Positions 17,849 through 26,213 of a stretch of DNA of 64,000 bases are shown here, in pieces. Made by a program: the position numbers and the translations under genes. The number at the start of each line of letters is the position of its first letter. Within the stretch, counting starts at the first letter, position 1. The DNA comes from Streptomyces sp. NBC_00370 (GTDB taxonomy: Bacteria; Actinomycetota; Actinomycetes; Streptomycetales; Streptomycetaceae): positions 7,944,001 through 8,008,000 of the forward strand of contig NZ_CP107968.1 in assembly GCF_036084755.1 (NCBI RefSeq). Direction: 5' to 3'. The notes below the pieces were generated by a model. The model saw only the letters and a program-made list of their open reading frames with translations. It ran no database searches and was not told where the DNA came from.

Positions 17849-18946
17849 ATGGCACGACGGGTAGTCGTCATCGGCGGCGGTGTCATGGGGTCGTCAGCGG
17901 CCTGGCACCTCGCCGCACGGGGTGACCGGGTCACCCTCCTGGAACAGTTCCGGCCGGGCCACGACCGGGGCAGCTCGCACGGCAGCTCCCGGATCTTCCG
18001 CATCGCCTACGCGGACCCGTTCTACGTCTCGCTCGCGGTACGGGCGCTGCCGCTGTGGCAGCGGCTCGAGGAGGAGACGGGGACGTCCGTACTGACCCTC
18101 ACCGGCTGCGTCGACCACGGTCCCGAGCAGGCGACCTCGGCGCTGCGCGACGTGCTCACCCTGGCCGGCCGGCCGAGCGAGACACTGAGCCCGGAGGCCG
18201 CGGCCGAGCGCTGGCCCGGCATCCGGGCCGACTCGACGGCGCTCTTCCACCCGGAGGCGGGACGGCTGAACGCCGACGCGGCCGTGGCGGCGCTCCAGCG
18301 GGCCGCCGAGCTGAAGGGCGCCGAGATCCGGCACGGCGTACGCGTCACCTCGCTGACCCACCGCGGTGGCGGTGTGGAATTGGTCACCGACCAGCAGGAG
18401 ACATTCGCGGCGGACGCCGTCGTGTGCGCCGTGGGAGGCTGGGCACCGGCCACCCTGGGCCCCGTCGTACCGGGCCTGCCGCCGATGCGCGTCACGCAGG
18501 AGCAGCCGCTGCACTTCCCGGCGGCCGACGCGCTCGACTGGCCGAGCTTCATCCACCACGAGGGCGCGGGCCTGACCGTCGGCGGCGGTGTCTACGGACT
18601 GGGTAGTGTGGACGGTGTCAAAGCCGGATTCCACGGAGTGGGGCCCGTCGTCGACCCGGACCACCGGGACCGTACCGTCGACCCCGCGGCGCGCGAGCGC
18701 CTGGCGGAGTACGCGGCGAAGTGGCTGCCCGGGGTGGACGCCACCGCGCCGGCCGCCACCACCTGTCTCTACACCACCACCCCCGACCACGACTTCGTCA
18801 TCGACCGGGCGGGTCCCGTCACCGTGCTCGCCGGCTTCTCGGGACACGGCTTCAAATTCGGCTCGGTCATCGGCGAACTCGCCGCAGGGCTCGTCCACGG
18901 CGAACCCGGCTCCCGCCGGTTCGCCCTCGGCAGGCACAGCGGCTGA
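17849..18946 (+). CDS. solA: Monomeric sarcosine oxidase / N-methyl-tryptophan oxidase family flavoenzyme
   Basis: 365 residues from ATG 17849 behind GAGAGGAGA. The Rossmann motif VVVIGGGVMGSS starts the chain and the FAD-loop signature GSSHGSSRI lies at ~41-49. C306 in TTCLYTTTPDHDF sits where the covalent 8a-S-cysteinyl FAD is attached in MSOX/SolA, and the C-terminal GFSGHGFKF is conserved. It oxidises secondary amines (N-methyl or cyclic imino acids) with O2, giving H2O2. It is 41 bases after the binding protein in the importer operon, so it probably acts on the imported compound or its derivative. Confidence 0.88.
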   Translation: MARRVVVIGGGVMGSSAAWHLAARGDRVTLLEQFRPGHDRGSSHGSSRIFRIAYADPFYVSLAVRALPLWQRLEEETGTSVLTLTGCVDHGPEQATSALRDVLTLAGRPSETLSPEAAAERWPGIRADSTALFHPEAGRLNADAAVAALQRAAELKGAEIRHGVRVTSLTHRGGGVELVTDQQETFAADAVVCAVGGWAPATLGPVVPGLPPMRVTQEQPLHFPAADALDWPSFIHHEGAGLTVGGGVYGLGSVDGVKAGFHGVGPVVDPDHRDRTVDPAARERLAEYAAKWLPGVDATAPAATTCLYTTTPDHDFVIDRAGPVTVLAGFSGHGFKFGSVIGELAAGLVHGEPGSRRFALGRHSG

Positions 18947-18991
18947 CCTCAGCGCGCAGCCGACCCCATCGAACGGAGTGTCACCACAGTC

Positions 18992-19687
18992 ATGGCCACG
19001 ACCACAGAGCCGCACATTCTCGACAACCCGGCCTGGGCCGCGCTGTCGGGGCCGCACGCCCACCTCGCCGAGCGCATCGGCTCGGCCGCACGCTACCCCT
19101 CCGACGTGTCGCCGTTCGTCGCGGTCGGCGACCCGCAGGAGCCGCACAGCTGGGCCGATCTGGCCGCGCTGATCGGCCCCGGCGGTACGACCGTGGTCAC
19201 CGGCGTCGGTGACGTCCCCGACGGCTGGGAGACCCTGGATTCGGTGGCCGGCGTCCAGCTCGTCGCCACCGGCCTGCGCACCGAGGCCGACCCGGCGGCG
19301 GTACGGCTCGGTCCCGCCGACGTGCCGGACATGCTCGACCTGGTCGACCGCACCCGGCCCGGTCCCTTCCTGCCCCGCACGATCGTCCTCGGCGCGTACT
19401 ACGGCATCCGCGAGGACGGCAAGCTCGTCGCGATGGCGGGGGAGCGGCTGCGGCTGCCCGGCTGGACCGAGATCAGCGCCGTCTGCACCGACGAGGCGTA
19501 CCGGGGGCGGGGCCTCGCCGCCCGGCTGATCCGGCACGTCGGCGCCGGGATCGTCGCCCGGGGCGACACGCCGTTCCTGCACACGGCCGCGGGGAACACC
19601 AACGCCATCCGGCTCTACGAGGCGCTGGGCTTCACCCAGCGGCGCAACCCGCTGTTCCGTACGGTGCGGGCCCCGCAGGCCGGGTGA
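18992..19687 (+). CDS. GNAT family N-acetyltransferase
   Basis: 231 residues. The C-terminal half is a FR47-like GNAT with motif A VCTDEAYRGRGLAARLI and motif B NTNAIRLYEALGF. The N-terminal ~95 residues form a distinct domain common in bacterial GNATs of this length. It is the last gene of the importer operon, 45 bases after the oxidase and upstream of a strong terminator. In Bacillus subtilis the S-alkylcysteine salvage operon also couples an importer with an N-acetyltransferase (SnaA). A comparable detoxifying or activating acetylation is a reasonable but unproven role here. Confidence 0.85.
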   Translation: MATTTEPHILDNPAWAALSGPHAHLAERIGSAARYPSDVSPFVAVGDPQEPHSWADLAALIGPGGTTVVTGVGDVPDGWETLDSVAGVQLVATGLRTEADPAAVRLGPADVPDMLDLVDRTRPGPFLPRTIVLGAYYGIREDGKLVAMAGERLRLPGWTEISAVCTDEAYRGRGLAARLIRHVGAGIVARGDTPFLHTAAGNTNAIRLYEALGFTQRRNPLFRTVRAPQAG

Positions 19688-19706
19688 CAGCCACCCCATA
19701 CACGAT

Positions 19707-19734
19707 GCGGCGAGGCGCCTGAGCGCCTCGCCGC
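19707..19734. terminator. Bidirectional intrinsic terminator
   Basis: Perfect 12-bp stem (GCGGCGAGGCGC / GCGCCTCGCCGC) with a CTGA loop, followed by TTTGTCGTTCTGTT. It lies between the convergent GNAT and substrate-binding-protein genes and can end both importer operons. Confidence 0.85.
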
Positions 19735-19785
19735 TTTGTCGTTCTGTTGATCTGTCGTTCTGTCGCTATGCCGTGCGGAGCCGGC

Positions 19786-20766
19786 TCAGAAGGTGGCCGG
19801 CGGGTTCAGCTCGGACTTGGCGATGCCGGTGCCGGGCACGCCCCACTTCTTGAAGATCTTGGCGTAGTCGCCGTCGGCGATCAGCTTGTTGACGGCGTCG
19901 GTCAGGGCCTGGGCGACGGGGGAGCCCTTCTTCGTGACGAAGCCGACCGGGGTCGTGCTGACCTCGCCGAGGAACTTGGTCCCCGGCAGCCGCTTCTGGT
20001 CGTACTTGACCCCCAGCGTCGGACCGAAGTAGATGTCCACCTTGCCGTTGGCGAGCCCCAGGAAGATAGGCGCGGTGTCGGCGAAGTACGTCACCTTGTA
20101 CGGCTTCTTGCCGGCCGCGGCGCACTTGGGCGCGCCGGTGGTGAGGATCTGCTGGAAGGTCGAGCCGGAGCTGGTCGCGATGTTCAGCCCGCACACGTCG
20201 GTGACGCTGGTCGCCTTGTCGATGTCCGCGTCCTTGGAGCCGAGGAAGGCCTGCCCGTCGCTGAGGTACGTGGCGAAGTCCACGACCTTCTCGCGGTCCT
20301 TGGTCACCCCGAAGTTGTCCTGGCCCACGTCGTACTTGCCGTTCTGCACACCGGGGATGACGGTGGGGAACGTGCCGTACCCCACCTTCCAGGTGATGCC
20401 GAGCACCTTGGCGACGGCGTTGCGCAGATCCACGTCGAGGCCGATGTCCTTGCCGTCCACCTGACCGCCGTGCGGCAGGTTGTTGGTCCCCGGCACGAGT
20501 GTGGTGCCCAGGGAGAGCGTGCCGCTCTCGCGGACGGCGGCCGGCAGTTTCGCGCTCAGCGCCGGGTCGGCCTTGATCGCCGAGACGACGTCCTCCTTCG
20601 GCACCGGCACATCGGCCGGCGCGCCGGCCTTCACGTCGGCCGCGGGCGAGCTGCCCGGGTCGGACGAGTCGCCGCAGGCGGCGAGCAGGGCGAGGGCGGC
20701 GGCCCCGGCGACGGTGGTGGCGGCGAGGCGCGGGACACGGCGGGCGAGCAGTCTTTCGGTGGTCAC
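19786..20766 (-). CDS. ABC transporter substrate-binding lipoprotein (second importer)
   Basis: 326 residues from GTG 20766, which has AAAGG seven bases upstream; an earlier GTG at 20793 is less likely. Signal peptide with lipobox LAAC, then an amino-acid-type (SBP_bac_3) fold: LDVDLRNAVAKVLG, KYDVGQDNFGVT, SGSTFQQIL, KVDIYFGPTLGV. It resembles the 16779 protein in layout, including the extra charged segment after the lipobox. It is the third gene of the leader peptide-permease-ATPase-SBP unit. Substrate not deducible; a sulfur amino-acid derivative is inferred from the leader. Confidence 0.92.
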   Translation of the reverse strand: MTTERLLARRVPRLAATTVAGAAALALLAACGDSSDPGSSPAADVKAGAPADVPVPKEDVVSAIKADPALSAKLPAAVRESGTLSLGTTLVPGTNNLPHGGQVDGKDIGLDVDLRNAVAKVLGITWKVGYGTFPTVIPGVQNGKYDVGQDNFGVTKDREKVVDFATYLSDGQAFLGSKDADIDKATSVTDVCGLNIATSSGSTFQQILTTGAPKCAAAGKKPYKVTYFADTAPIFLGLANGKVDIYFGPTLGVKYDQKRLPGTKFLGEVSTTPVGFVTKKGSPVAQALTDAVNKLIADGDYAKIFKKWGVPGTGIAKSELNPPATF

Positions 20767-20851
20767 GATGTGCCTTTCGGAGGGTGGTGCCACAGCACAG
20801 GGGGTGGTGGCCGACGCGCGGAGCGGCCGGCGGAGACGATCGGGGGAGGTG

Positions 20852-21625
20852 TCAGAGGACCGCGGAGAGGAAGGTGCGGGCCCGCTCGTGCTGCGGGTTG
20901 GTCAGCACTTCGGCGGGGGGCCCCGATTCGATGATCCGGCCGCCGTCGAGGAAGACCATCGTGTCGGCGACCTCCCGCGCGAAGCCCATCTCGTGGGTGA
21001 CCACGATCATGGTGTTGCCGCTGAGCGCCAGGTCCTTCATCACGGCGAGCACCTCACCGACGAGTTCCGGGTCGAGGGCGCTCGTCGGCTCGTCGAACAG
21101 CAGCAGCCGCGGCTCCATGGCCAGCGCGCGGGCGATGGCCACCCGCTGCTGCTGGCCGCCGGACATCTGCCGGGGGTACGAGTTCTCGCGGCCGGCGAGG
21201 CCCACCCGCGCGAGCAGTTCACGGGCCCGCTCGGCGGCCTGCTTCCTGCCGACACCGCGTACGGCCACGGGGGCCTCGGTGATGTTCTCCAGCACCGTCA
21301 TGTGCGGGAAGAGGTTGAACTGCTGGAAGACCATGCCGACGTGCGCGCGCTGCTTGGTGATCGACCGCGCCCGCAGCTCGTGCAGCTTGCCGCCGTCGTG
21401 CCGGTAGCCGACGATGTCGCCGCCCACCTCGACGAAGCCGGCGTCGGGCCGCTCCAGATGATTGACGCAGCGCAGCAGGGTGGACTTGCCGGAGCCCGAG
21501 GGGCCCAGCATGACGGTCACTTCCCCTTCGCGCACGTCGAGGTCGATACCGTCCAGGACGGTGTGCGCGCCGAAACTCTTGCGCAGCCCCCGGATCCTTA
21601 CGAGGGGTGTCTCGGCCCCGGTCAT
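20852..21625 (-). CDS. Amino-acid-type ABC transporter ATP-binding protein (second importer)
   Basis: 257 residues, the same length as its paralogue at 15940. Walker A GPSGSGKST, Q-loop FQQFNLFPHMTVLEN, signature MSGGQQQR, Walker B LLFDEPTSALDPELVG, H-loop VTHEMGF. The start codon overlaps the permease stop (ATGA), so expression is coupled. The 15940 ATPase shares a comparable insertion after Walker A, pointing to duplication of an importer within this region. Confidence 0.95.
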   Translation of the reverse strand: MTGAETPLVRIRGLRKSFGAHTVLDGIDLDVREGEVTVMLGPSGSGKSTLLRCVNHLERPDAGFVEVGGDIVGYRHDGGKLHELRARSITKQRAHVGMVFQQFNLFPHMTVLENITEAPVAVRGVGRKQAAERARELLARVGLAGRENSYPRQMSGGQQQRVAIARALAMEPRLLLFDEPTSALDPELVGEVLAVMKDLALSGNTMIVVTHEMGFAREVADTMVFLDGGRIIESGPPAEVLTNPQHERARTFLSAVL

Positions 21626-22617
21626 GACAGACCTCCCAGGTCGGCCTTGGTCCGTCCGAAGAGCGGAATGTTGCCCCGCGCGATCTGCCAGAAGCCGCGG
21701 CCCGAACGGCCGCCGCCCTGGCCGCGCTTGCTGCCGCGCGCGTAGTAACGCTCGACGTAGTACTGGCCGATCGACAGCAGGGTGGTGAGGATGATGTACC
21801 AGATGGTGGCGACCAGCAGCAGCGGCATGATCAGGTAGTTCTGGTTGTAGATCAGCTGCGCCGAGTAGAGCAGGTCCTGCACGGCGATCACGCTGACGAT
21901 CGAGGTGGCTTTCAGCATGCCGATGAGCATGTTTCCCGAGGCGGGGATGATCGCCGGCATCGCCTGCGGCAACACGATCTTGCGGAAGATCCGGCCGCCG
22001 CCGAGCCCCAGCGCCTGCGCCGCCTCGGCCTGGCCCTGGTCGACGGCGAGGATGCCGCCCCTGACGATCTCGGCCGAGAACGCGGCCACGTCCAGCGTCA
22101 GCGCCACATACGCGGCGAGCACACCACTGAACAGGTGCGCCGTCTTGACCGTGACGAACTCGTGGCCGAAGGGGATGCCCAGCGACAACCGCGGGTAGAG
22201 CGAGGCCAGTTCGTACCAGAAGAGCAGCTGCACCAGCGGCGGCACCGACCGGATCAGCCATACGTAGCCGAAACTCAGGCCCCGCAGCACGGGGTTGGTG
22301 GAGAGCCGCATCGCCGCGATGCCGATGCCCAGCAGGTAGCCGCTGACCATGACGGCGGCGGTGAGCCACAACGTCAGCTCAAGGCCGCGCAGGATCGAGC
22401 TGCCCAGGAAGTAGCTCCCCACGACGTCCCACTGGAACCTCTTGTTGGTCACCAGTGTGTTCACCAGCATCGCGAACAGCACGAGCAGGACCAGGGCGGA
22501 GATCCACTGCCCGGGCCGGCGCAGCGGGACCAGTTTCGCCGCGAGGAGCTGCTGGTCGGTGGGTTTTTCGGCCAGTGCGGCGGTGGGTTCGCGTTGGAAG
22601 GTGTCCGGACTTGCCAT
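21622..22617 (-). CDS. Polar amino-acid-type ABC transporter permease (second importer)
   Basis: 331 residues from ATG 22617. About six membrane helices, with the EAA loop EAAQALGLGGGRIFRKIVLPQAM. Segments such as VTNKRFQWDVVGSYF, GYVWLIRSVPPLVQLLFWYE and QYYVERYYARG parallel those of the first permease, confirming paralogy. The 186 bases upstream, to the leader-peptide stop at 22804, form an untranslated leader in which I see no intact gene. Confidence 0.92.
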   Translation of the reverse strand: MASPDTFQREPTAALAEKPTDQQLLAAKLVPLRRPGQWISALVLLVLFAMLVNTLVTNKRFQWDVVGSYFLGSSILRGLELTLWLTAAVMVSGYLLGIGIAAMRLSTNPVLRGLSFGYVWLIRSVPPLVQLLFWYELASLYPRLSLGIPFGHEFVTVKTAHLFSGVLAAYVALTLDVAAFSAEIVRGGILAVDQGQAEAAQALGLGGGRIFRKIVLPQAMPAIIPASGNMLIGMLKATSIVSVIAVQDLLYSAQLIYNQNYLIMPLLLVATIWYIILTTLLSIGQYYVERYYARGSKRGQGGGRSGRGFWQIARGNIPLFGRTKADLGGLS

Positions 22618-22803
22618 GTCTCGTGCTTCCCGTCTCGTCGGGTGGCGCGACAGTGCGCAGCGGCGGGGATGGTGTGGGTACGACCGTGCGCGCCGCGGCG
22701 CGTTGCTACGCGTGCGACGTCGGGAAAGCGTGCCGTGTGCGTCTTCGGGCACGGCAGGGTGGGCGCTCGGCGCCTGAAGCGGGATGTGCGGTGCGGCGGT
22801 GGG

Positions 22804-22929
22804 TCAGTGGAGCCGGGAGATGCCCGGACACAGGGCGCTGTTCACGCGCAGCAGGTCAACATGGCGCCGCGAGACGCGCGACTGGAAGGATCCGGGACAG
22901 CGGGTGCGGCCACGCTCGTGTGTATGCAT
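22804..22929 (-). CDS. Cys-containing leader peptide 3 (sulfur attenuator family)
   Basis: 41 residues from ATG 22929, with AGGAGG five bases upstream, an unusually good ribosome site for so small a gene. The core SRRHVDLLRVNSALCPG carries the full family motif, with Cys nine residues after Asp; a second Cys lies at residue 11. It is 186 bases upstream of the ABC permease on the same strand and has its own promoter (22990-23018). Expected role: cysteine-dependent translation of this frame controls the downstream importer. Confidence 0.82.
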   Translation of the reverse strand: MHTHERGRTRCPGSFQSRVSRRHVDLLRVNSALCPGISRLH

Positions 22930-22989
22930 CTCCGCCTCCTCGGTCCGGTCCGGCTCCGCACGGGAGCACACAGTCAAAATCTCTGGCCA

Positions 22990-23018
22990 ACGGTAACTGC
23001 CCGGTGACTTCCAGACAA
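22990..23018 (-). promoter_or_regulatory. Promoter of leader peptide 3 / second importer
   Basis: On the minus strand GGGGATTGTCT contains -35 TTGTCT (23018-23013), followed by a 17-base spacer and -10 TACCGT (22995-22990). The predicted +1 near 22983 gives a ~54-base 5' leader. The same GGGGATTGT...GTTAC[GC]GTT pattern drives the divergent leader peptide 2, with a one-base difference in spacing. Confidence 0.6.
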
Positions 23019-23065
23019 TCCCCGCTCAGGTGATCGTGCTCGCATCGTGCCCGGACGTCGGGGGA

Positions 23066-23095
23066 TTGTGCCGGACGCCGATACGGAGTTACGGT
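23066..23095 (+). promoter_or_regulatory. Promoter of leader peptide 2 / LLM operon
   Basis: GGGGATTGTGC contains -35 TTGTGC (23066-23071), an 18-base spacer and -10 TACGGT (23090-23095). It is the mirror image of the 22990-23018 promoter, the two GGGGATTGT blocks lying at 23015-23023 (minus) and 23061-23069 (plus), 37 bases apart. Predicted +1 near 23102. Confidence 0.55.
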
Positions 23096-23210
23096 TTGAG
23101 CAGGTTATGAGTGTCGGCAGACGGCTCCGGACGGGTGTCCGGACCCTACGGGCCGACCGGCAACCCCTCGGCGCTGCGGGGTGCTCCAGTCGAGGGTGGA
23201 GGTGACGGCA

Positions 23211-23360
23211 GTGCGAGCAGGATCCGACCGGGCCGTGACCGGCATCTTCCGCATCCGCGCCGTCGCGATGTTCTCCCGGCGCCACATCGATCTGCAGCGC
23301 GTCGCCGGCGCCCTGTGTCCGGCGTACGAGCACGCCGTCGCGCACAGCGCTCAAGCCTGA
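23211..23360 (+). CDS. Cys-containing leader peptide 2 (sulfur attenuator family)
   Basis: 49 residues from GTG 23211, which has GGAGGTGA five bases upstream; ATG 23268 would give the usual short form of 30 residues. The core MFSRRHIDLQRVAGALCPA matches the family, with Cys nine after Asp. The 189 bases from its stop to the first LLM gene contain an imperfect AGC-CCC/GGGGCT stem right after the stop and a CCTCCC stretch able to mask a Shine-Dalgarno; nothing else is seen there. It heads the six-gene flavin monooxygenase operon. Confidence 0.8.
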   Translation: MRAGSDRAVTGIFRIRAVAMFSRRHIDLQRVAGALCPAYEHAVAHSAQA

Positions 23361-23549
23361 GCCTGAGCCGGACAGCTCCCCGCCGAGCGGCGCGGGGCTG
23401 AGCCGCGCGCGACCCACGGACGCACAGCGCCTCCCGGATTCCCGTTTCGCCGAACTCCGCCCGGACCCGTCACCGGCGCGGACGCCCTTCGGCGTGTTCC
23501 CGGTCGTCCGGTCACACGAGATTCCCGTTCGAGCAGGAAGCGGTACGCC

Positions 23550-24755
23550 ATGCCCCGATCACCCTCAGCCCTCCATCTGGCCGTCGCACTCGACGGCGCG
23601 GGCTGGCATCCCGCGGCCTGGCGGGAGCCGGCCGCCCGGCCGGGCGAACTGTTCACCGCGCGCTACTGGGCCGATCTCGTCACCGAGGCCGAGCAGGGCC
23701 TGCTGGACCTCGTGACCATCGAGGACGCACTGAGCCTCCAGTCCACCGACCTGGACGGCCTCGACGGCAGGACCGACCAGGTACGGGGGCGGCTCGACGC
23801 GGTACTGATCGCCGCCCGGATCGCACCGCTGACCCGGCACATCGGCCTGGTGCCGACCACGGTGGTGACCCACACCGAGCCGTTCCACGTGTCCAAGGCG
23901 ATCGCCACCGTCGACTTCGTCAGCGGCGGCCGCGCCGGCGTCCGGGTGAAGGTGTCCGGGCGCGGCGACGAAGCCGCCCACTTCGGCCGCCGTACCGTGC
24001 CCCGCCTGCGCGTCGATGAGCTGGACACACCGGCGGGCCGCGCCGCGCTCAAGGAACTCTTCGACGAGGCCGCCGACTACGTCGAGGTGCTGCGCAGACT
24101 CTGGGACAGCTGGGAGGACGACGCGGAGATCCGTGACGCCGCCACCGGTCGCTTCATCGACCGCGAGAAGTTGCACTACATCGACTTCGAGGGCGACAGG
24201 TTCAGCGTCAAGGGACCCTCCATCACCCCGCGCCCGCCGCAGGGCCAGCCGATCGTGTCGGCCCTGGCACACAGGACCGAGCCGTTCCGGCTGGTCGCCC
24301 GCTCGGCCGACCTCGGATTCGTCACCCCGCGCGACACCGCGCACGCCACGGAGATCGTCACCGAGATCCGCGAGGCGCAGACCGCCGCCGGACGGGCCGA
24401 CGAGACGGTCCACGTCTTCGGCGACCTGGTGGTGTTCATCGACGACGACCCGGCGGCCGCCGCCGACCGGAAGGCCGCGCTGGACGAGCGCGCCGGCGCC
24501 CCGTACACCAGCGACGCGCGGGTCTTCACCGGTACCCCCGCCCAACTGGCGGATCTGCTCCAGGACTTGCAGCAGGCGGGACTGACCGGATTCCGGCTGC
24601 GGCCCGGCACCCTGCCGCACGACCTGACCGCGATCACCCGCGGGCTCGTGCCCGAACTCCAGCGCCGTGGTGCGTTCCGCACCGAATACCGGGCGGACAC
24701 CCTGCGCGGGCTGCTCGGCCTCACCCGTCCCGTCAACCGCTACGCCGACGTCTGA
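23550..24755 (+). CDS. LLM class flavin-dependent monooxygenase 1
   Basis: 401 residues, luciferase-like TIM barrel. LHLAVALDGAGWHPAAWR at the N-terminus, TIEDALSLQ (strand 2), GLVPTTVVTHTEPFHVSKAIATVD (FMN-binding strand 4 region) and the C-terminal ITRGLVPELQRRG are diagnostic. The family uses FMNH2 from a separate reductase and O2 to oxygenate or cleave C-S, C-N or C-H bonds. First structural gene of an operon ending at 29790; the reductase at 28444 probably serves it. The substrate is unknown. Confidence 0.88.
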   Translation: MPRSPSALHLAVALDGAGWHPAAWREPAARPGELFTARYWADLVTEAEQGLLDLVTIEDALSLQSTDLDGLDGRTDQVRGRLDAVLIAARIAPLTRHIGLVPTTVVTHTEPFHVSKAIATVDFVSGGRAGVRVKVSGRGDEAAHFGRRTVPRLRVDELDTPAGRAALKELFDEAADYVEVLRRLWDSWEDDAEIRDAATGRFIDREKLHYIDFEGDRFSVKGPSITPRPPQGQPIVSALAHRTEPFRLVARSADLGFVTPRDTAHATEIVTEIREAQTAAGRADETVHVFGDLVVFIDDDPAAAADRKAALDERAGAPYTSDARVFTGTPAQLADLLQDLQQAGLTGFRLRPGTLPHDLTAITRGLVPELQRRGAFRTEYRADTLRGLLGLTRPVNRYADV

Positions 24756-24836
24756 GGCCAGGCCACGCCTCGACGAGACACCGCAGTTGAGACGACCGCA
24801 GCGCAGACGCCCGCAAAGACGAAGGACGCACCTCGT

Positions 24837-26213
24837 ATGAGCAAGCCCCTGAAGCAGATCCATCTGGCAGCGCACTTCCCCGGAGTCAACAACACCACCG
24901 TCTGGACCGACCCGGCGTCCGGCAGCCAGATCGACTTCAGCTCTTTCGCCCATCTCGCCCGCACCGCCGAACGCGCCAAGTTCGACTTCCTGTTCCTCGC
25001 CGAAGGTCTGCGGCTGCGCGAGCAGAACAACCAGATCTACGACCTGGACGTGGTCGGCCGGCCCGACACCTTCACCGTGCTGAGCGCGCTCGCCGCCGTC
25101 ACGGACAAGCTCGGCCTGGCCGGCACCATCAACTCCACCTTCAACGAACCGTACGACGTGGCACGGCAGTTCGCGTCCCTGGACCATCTGTCGGCCGGCC
25201 GCGCCGCGTGGAACGTCGTCACCTCCTGGGACGAGTTCACCGGGCAGAACTTCCGCCGCGGCGGCTATCTGGCCCAGGAGGACCGCTACGAGCGTGCCCG
25301 GCAGTTCCTCGCCGCCACCTGGGAGCTGTTCGACTCCTGGCAGGGTGACGAGATCGTCGCCGACAAGGAGTCCGGGACCTTCCTGAAGAACCCGGCGCCG
25401 GGACGATTCGACCACCACGTCAGCCAGTTCGACATCAGCGGTCACTTCGACGTCCCGCGCAGCCCGCAGGGCCGGCCGGTGATCTTCCAGGCGGGGGACT
25501 CCGAGGAGGGCCGGGAGTTCGCCGCCGCCGGCGCCGACGCCATCTTCACCCGGCACGGCACCCTGGAGGACGGCCGGGCGTTCTACGCCGACGTCAAACG
25601 GCGCCTCGCCCGCTACGGCCGCTCGCCCGACGACCTGAAGATCCTGCCCGGTGTCACCTACGTGCTCGGTGACACCGACGCCGAGGCGCGGGAGCGCGCG
25701 GACGTCGTCCGCCACCAGCAGGTCAGCGGGCAGACCGCGATCAAGTTCCTGGAACAGCTCTGGAACCGGGACCTCAGCTCCTACGACCCCGACGGGCCGC
25801 TGCCCGCCATCGACCCGCTGGTCGGCGAGAACACCGTCGCACGCGGCCGGGCCAGTGTCCGGATGCACCGCGATCCGCTCGCCACGGCGGCGCAGTGGCG
25901 CGCCCTGGCCGAGGAGAAGAAGCTCTCGATCCGCGAGCTGATCATCGAGGTGACCGGCCGGCAGTCGTTCATCGGCAGCCCCGCCACGGTCGCCGACGCG
26001 CTCGACGAGTTCGTGCAGACCGACGCGGGCGACGGCTTCATCCTCGTACCGCACCTGGTCCCCGGCGGCCTCGACGAGTTCGCCGACACGGTCGTACCGC
26101 TGCTCCAGGAGCGCGGGGTGTTCCGCACCGAGTACGAGGGCGACACCCTGCGCGACCACCTCGGGCTCGGGGAACTGCGCGCCGGGGACGCCGACAGGAG
26201 GGCGGCCTCGTGA
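24837..26213 (+). CDS. NtaA/SnaA/DszA-family flavin monooxygenase
   Basis: 458 residues, the long LLM subtype. KQIHLAAHFPGVNNTTVWTD opens the chain; SFAHLARTAERAKFDFLFLAEG, LSAGRAAWNVVTSWDEF and NFRRGGYLAQEDRYERARQF are signature blocks of the nitrilotriacetate/DszA family, which includes dibenzothiophene-sulfone and Bacillus CmoJ (S-alkyl-N-acetylcysteine) monooxygenases. It needs FMNH2. The next gene's GTG overlaps its stop. In this sulfur-linked operon C-S cleavage of a sulfone or thioether is the likeliest reaction, by inference. Confidence 0.9.
   Translation: MSKPLKQIHLAAHFPGVNNTTVWTDPASGSQIDFSSFAHLARTAERAKFDFLFLAEGLRLREQNNQIYDLDVVGRPDTFTVLSALAAVTDKLGLAGTINSTFNEPYDVARQFASLDHLSAGRAAWNVVTSWDEFTGQNFRRGGYLAQEDRYERARQFLAATWELFDSWQGDEIVADKESGTFLKNPAPGRFDHHVSQFDISGHFDVPRSPQGRPVIFQAGDSEEGREFAAAGADAIFTRHGTLEDGRAFYADVKRRLARYGRSPDDLKILPGVTYVLGDTDAEARERADVVRHQQVSGQTAIKFLEQLWNRDLSSYDPDGPLPAIDPLVGENTVARGRASVRMHRDPLATAAQWRALAEEKKLSIRELIIEVTGRQSFIGSPATVADALDEFVQTDAGDGFILVPHLVPGGLDEFADTVVPLLQERGVFRTEYEGDTLRDHLGLGELRAGDADRRAAS

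Noticed and set aside
23015..23069. ACAATCCCC/GGGGATTGT read as one long operator or RNA hairpin
   Set aside because: The 37-base spacing and the matching downstream -10 blocks fit two copies of a promoter motif in opposite orientation better than a single dyad.
23565..26159. 864-residue open frame on the minus strand opposite the LLM genes
   Set aside because: It mirrors the codon structure of the well-supported plus-strand LLM genes, has no recognisable domain, and such antisense frames are routine in DNA of this GC content. The same applies to the long frames at 25781-28462(-) and 52680-55355(+).
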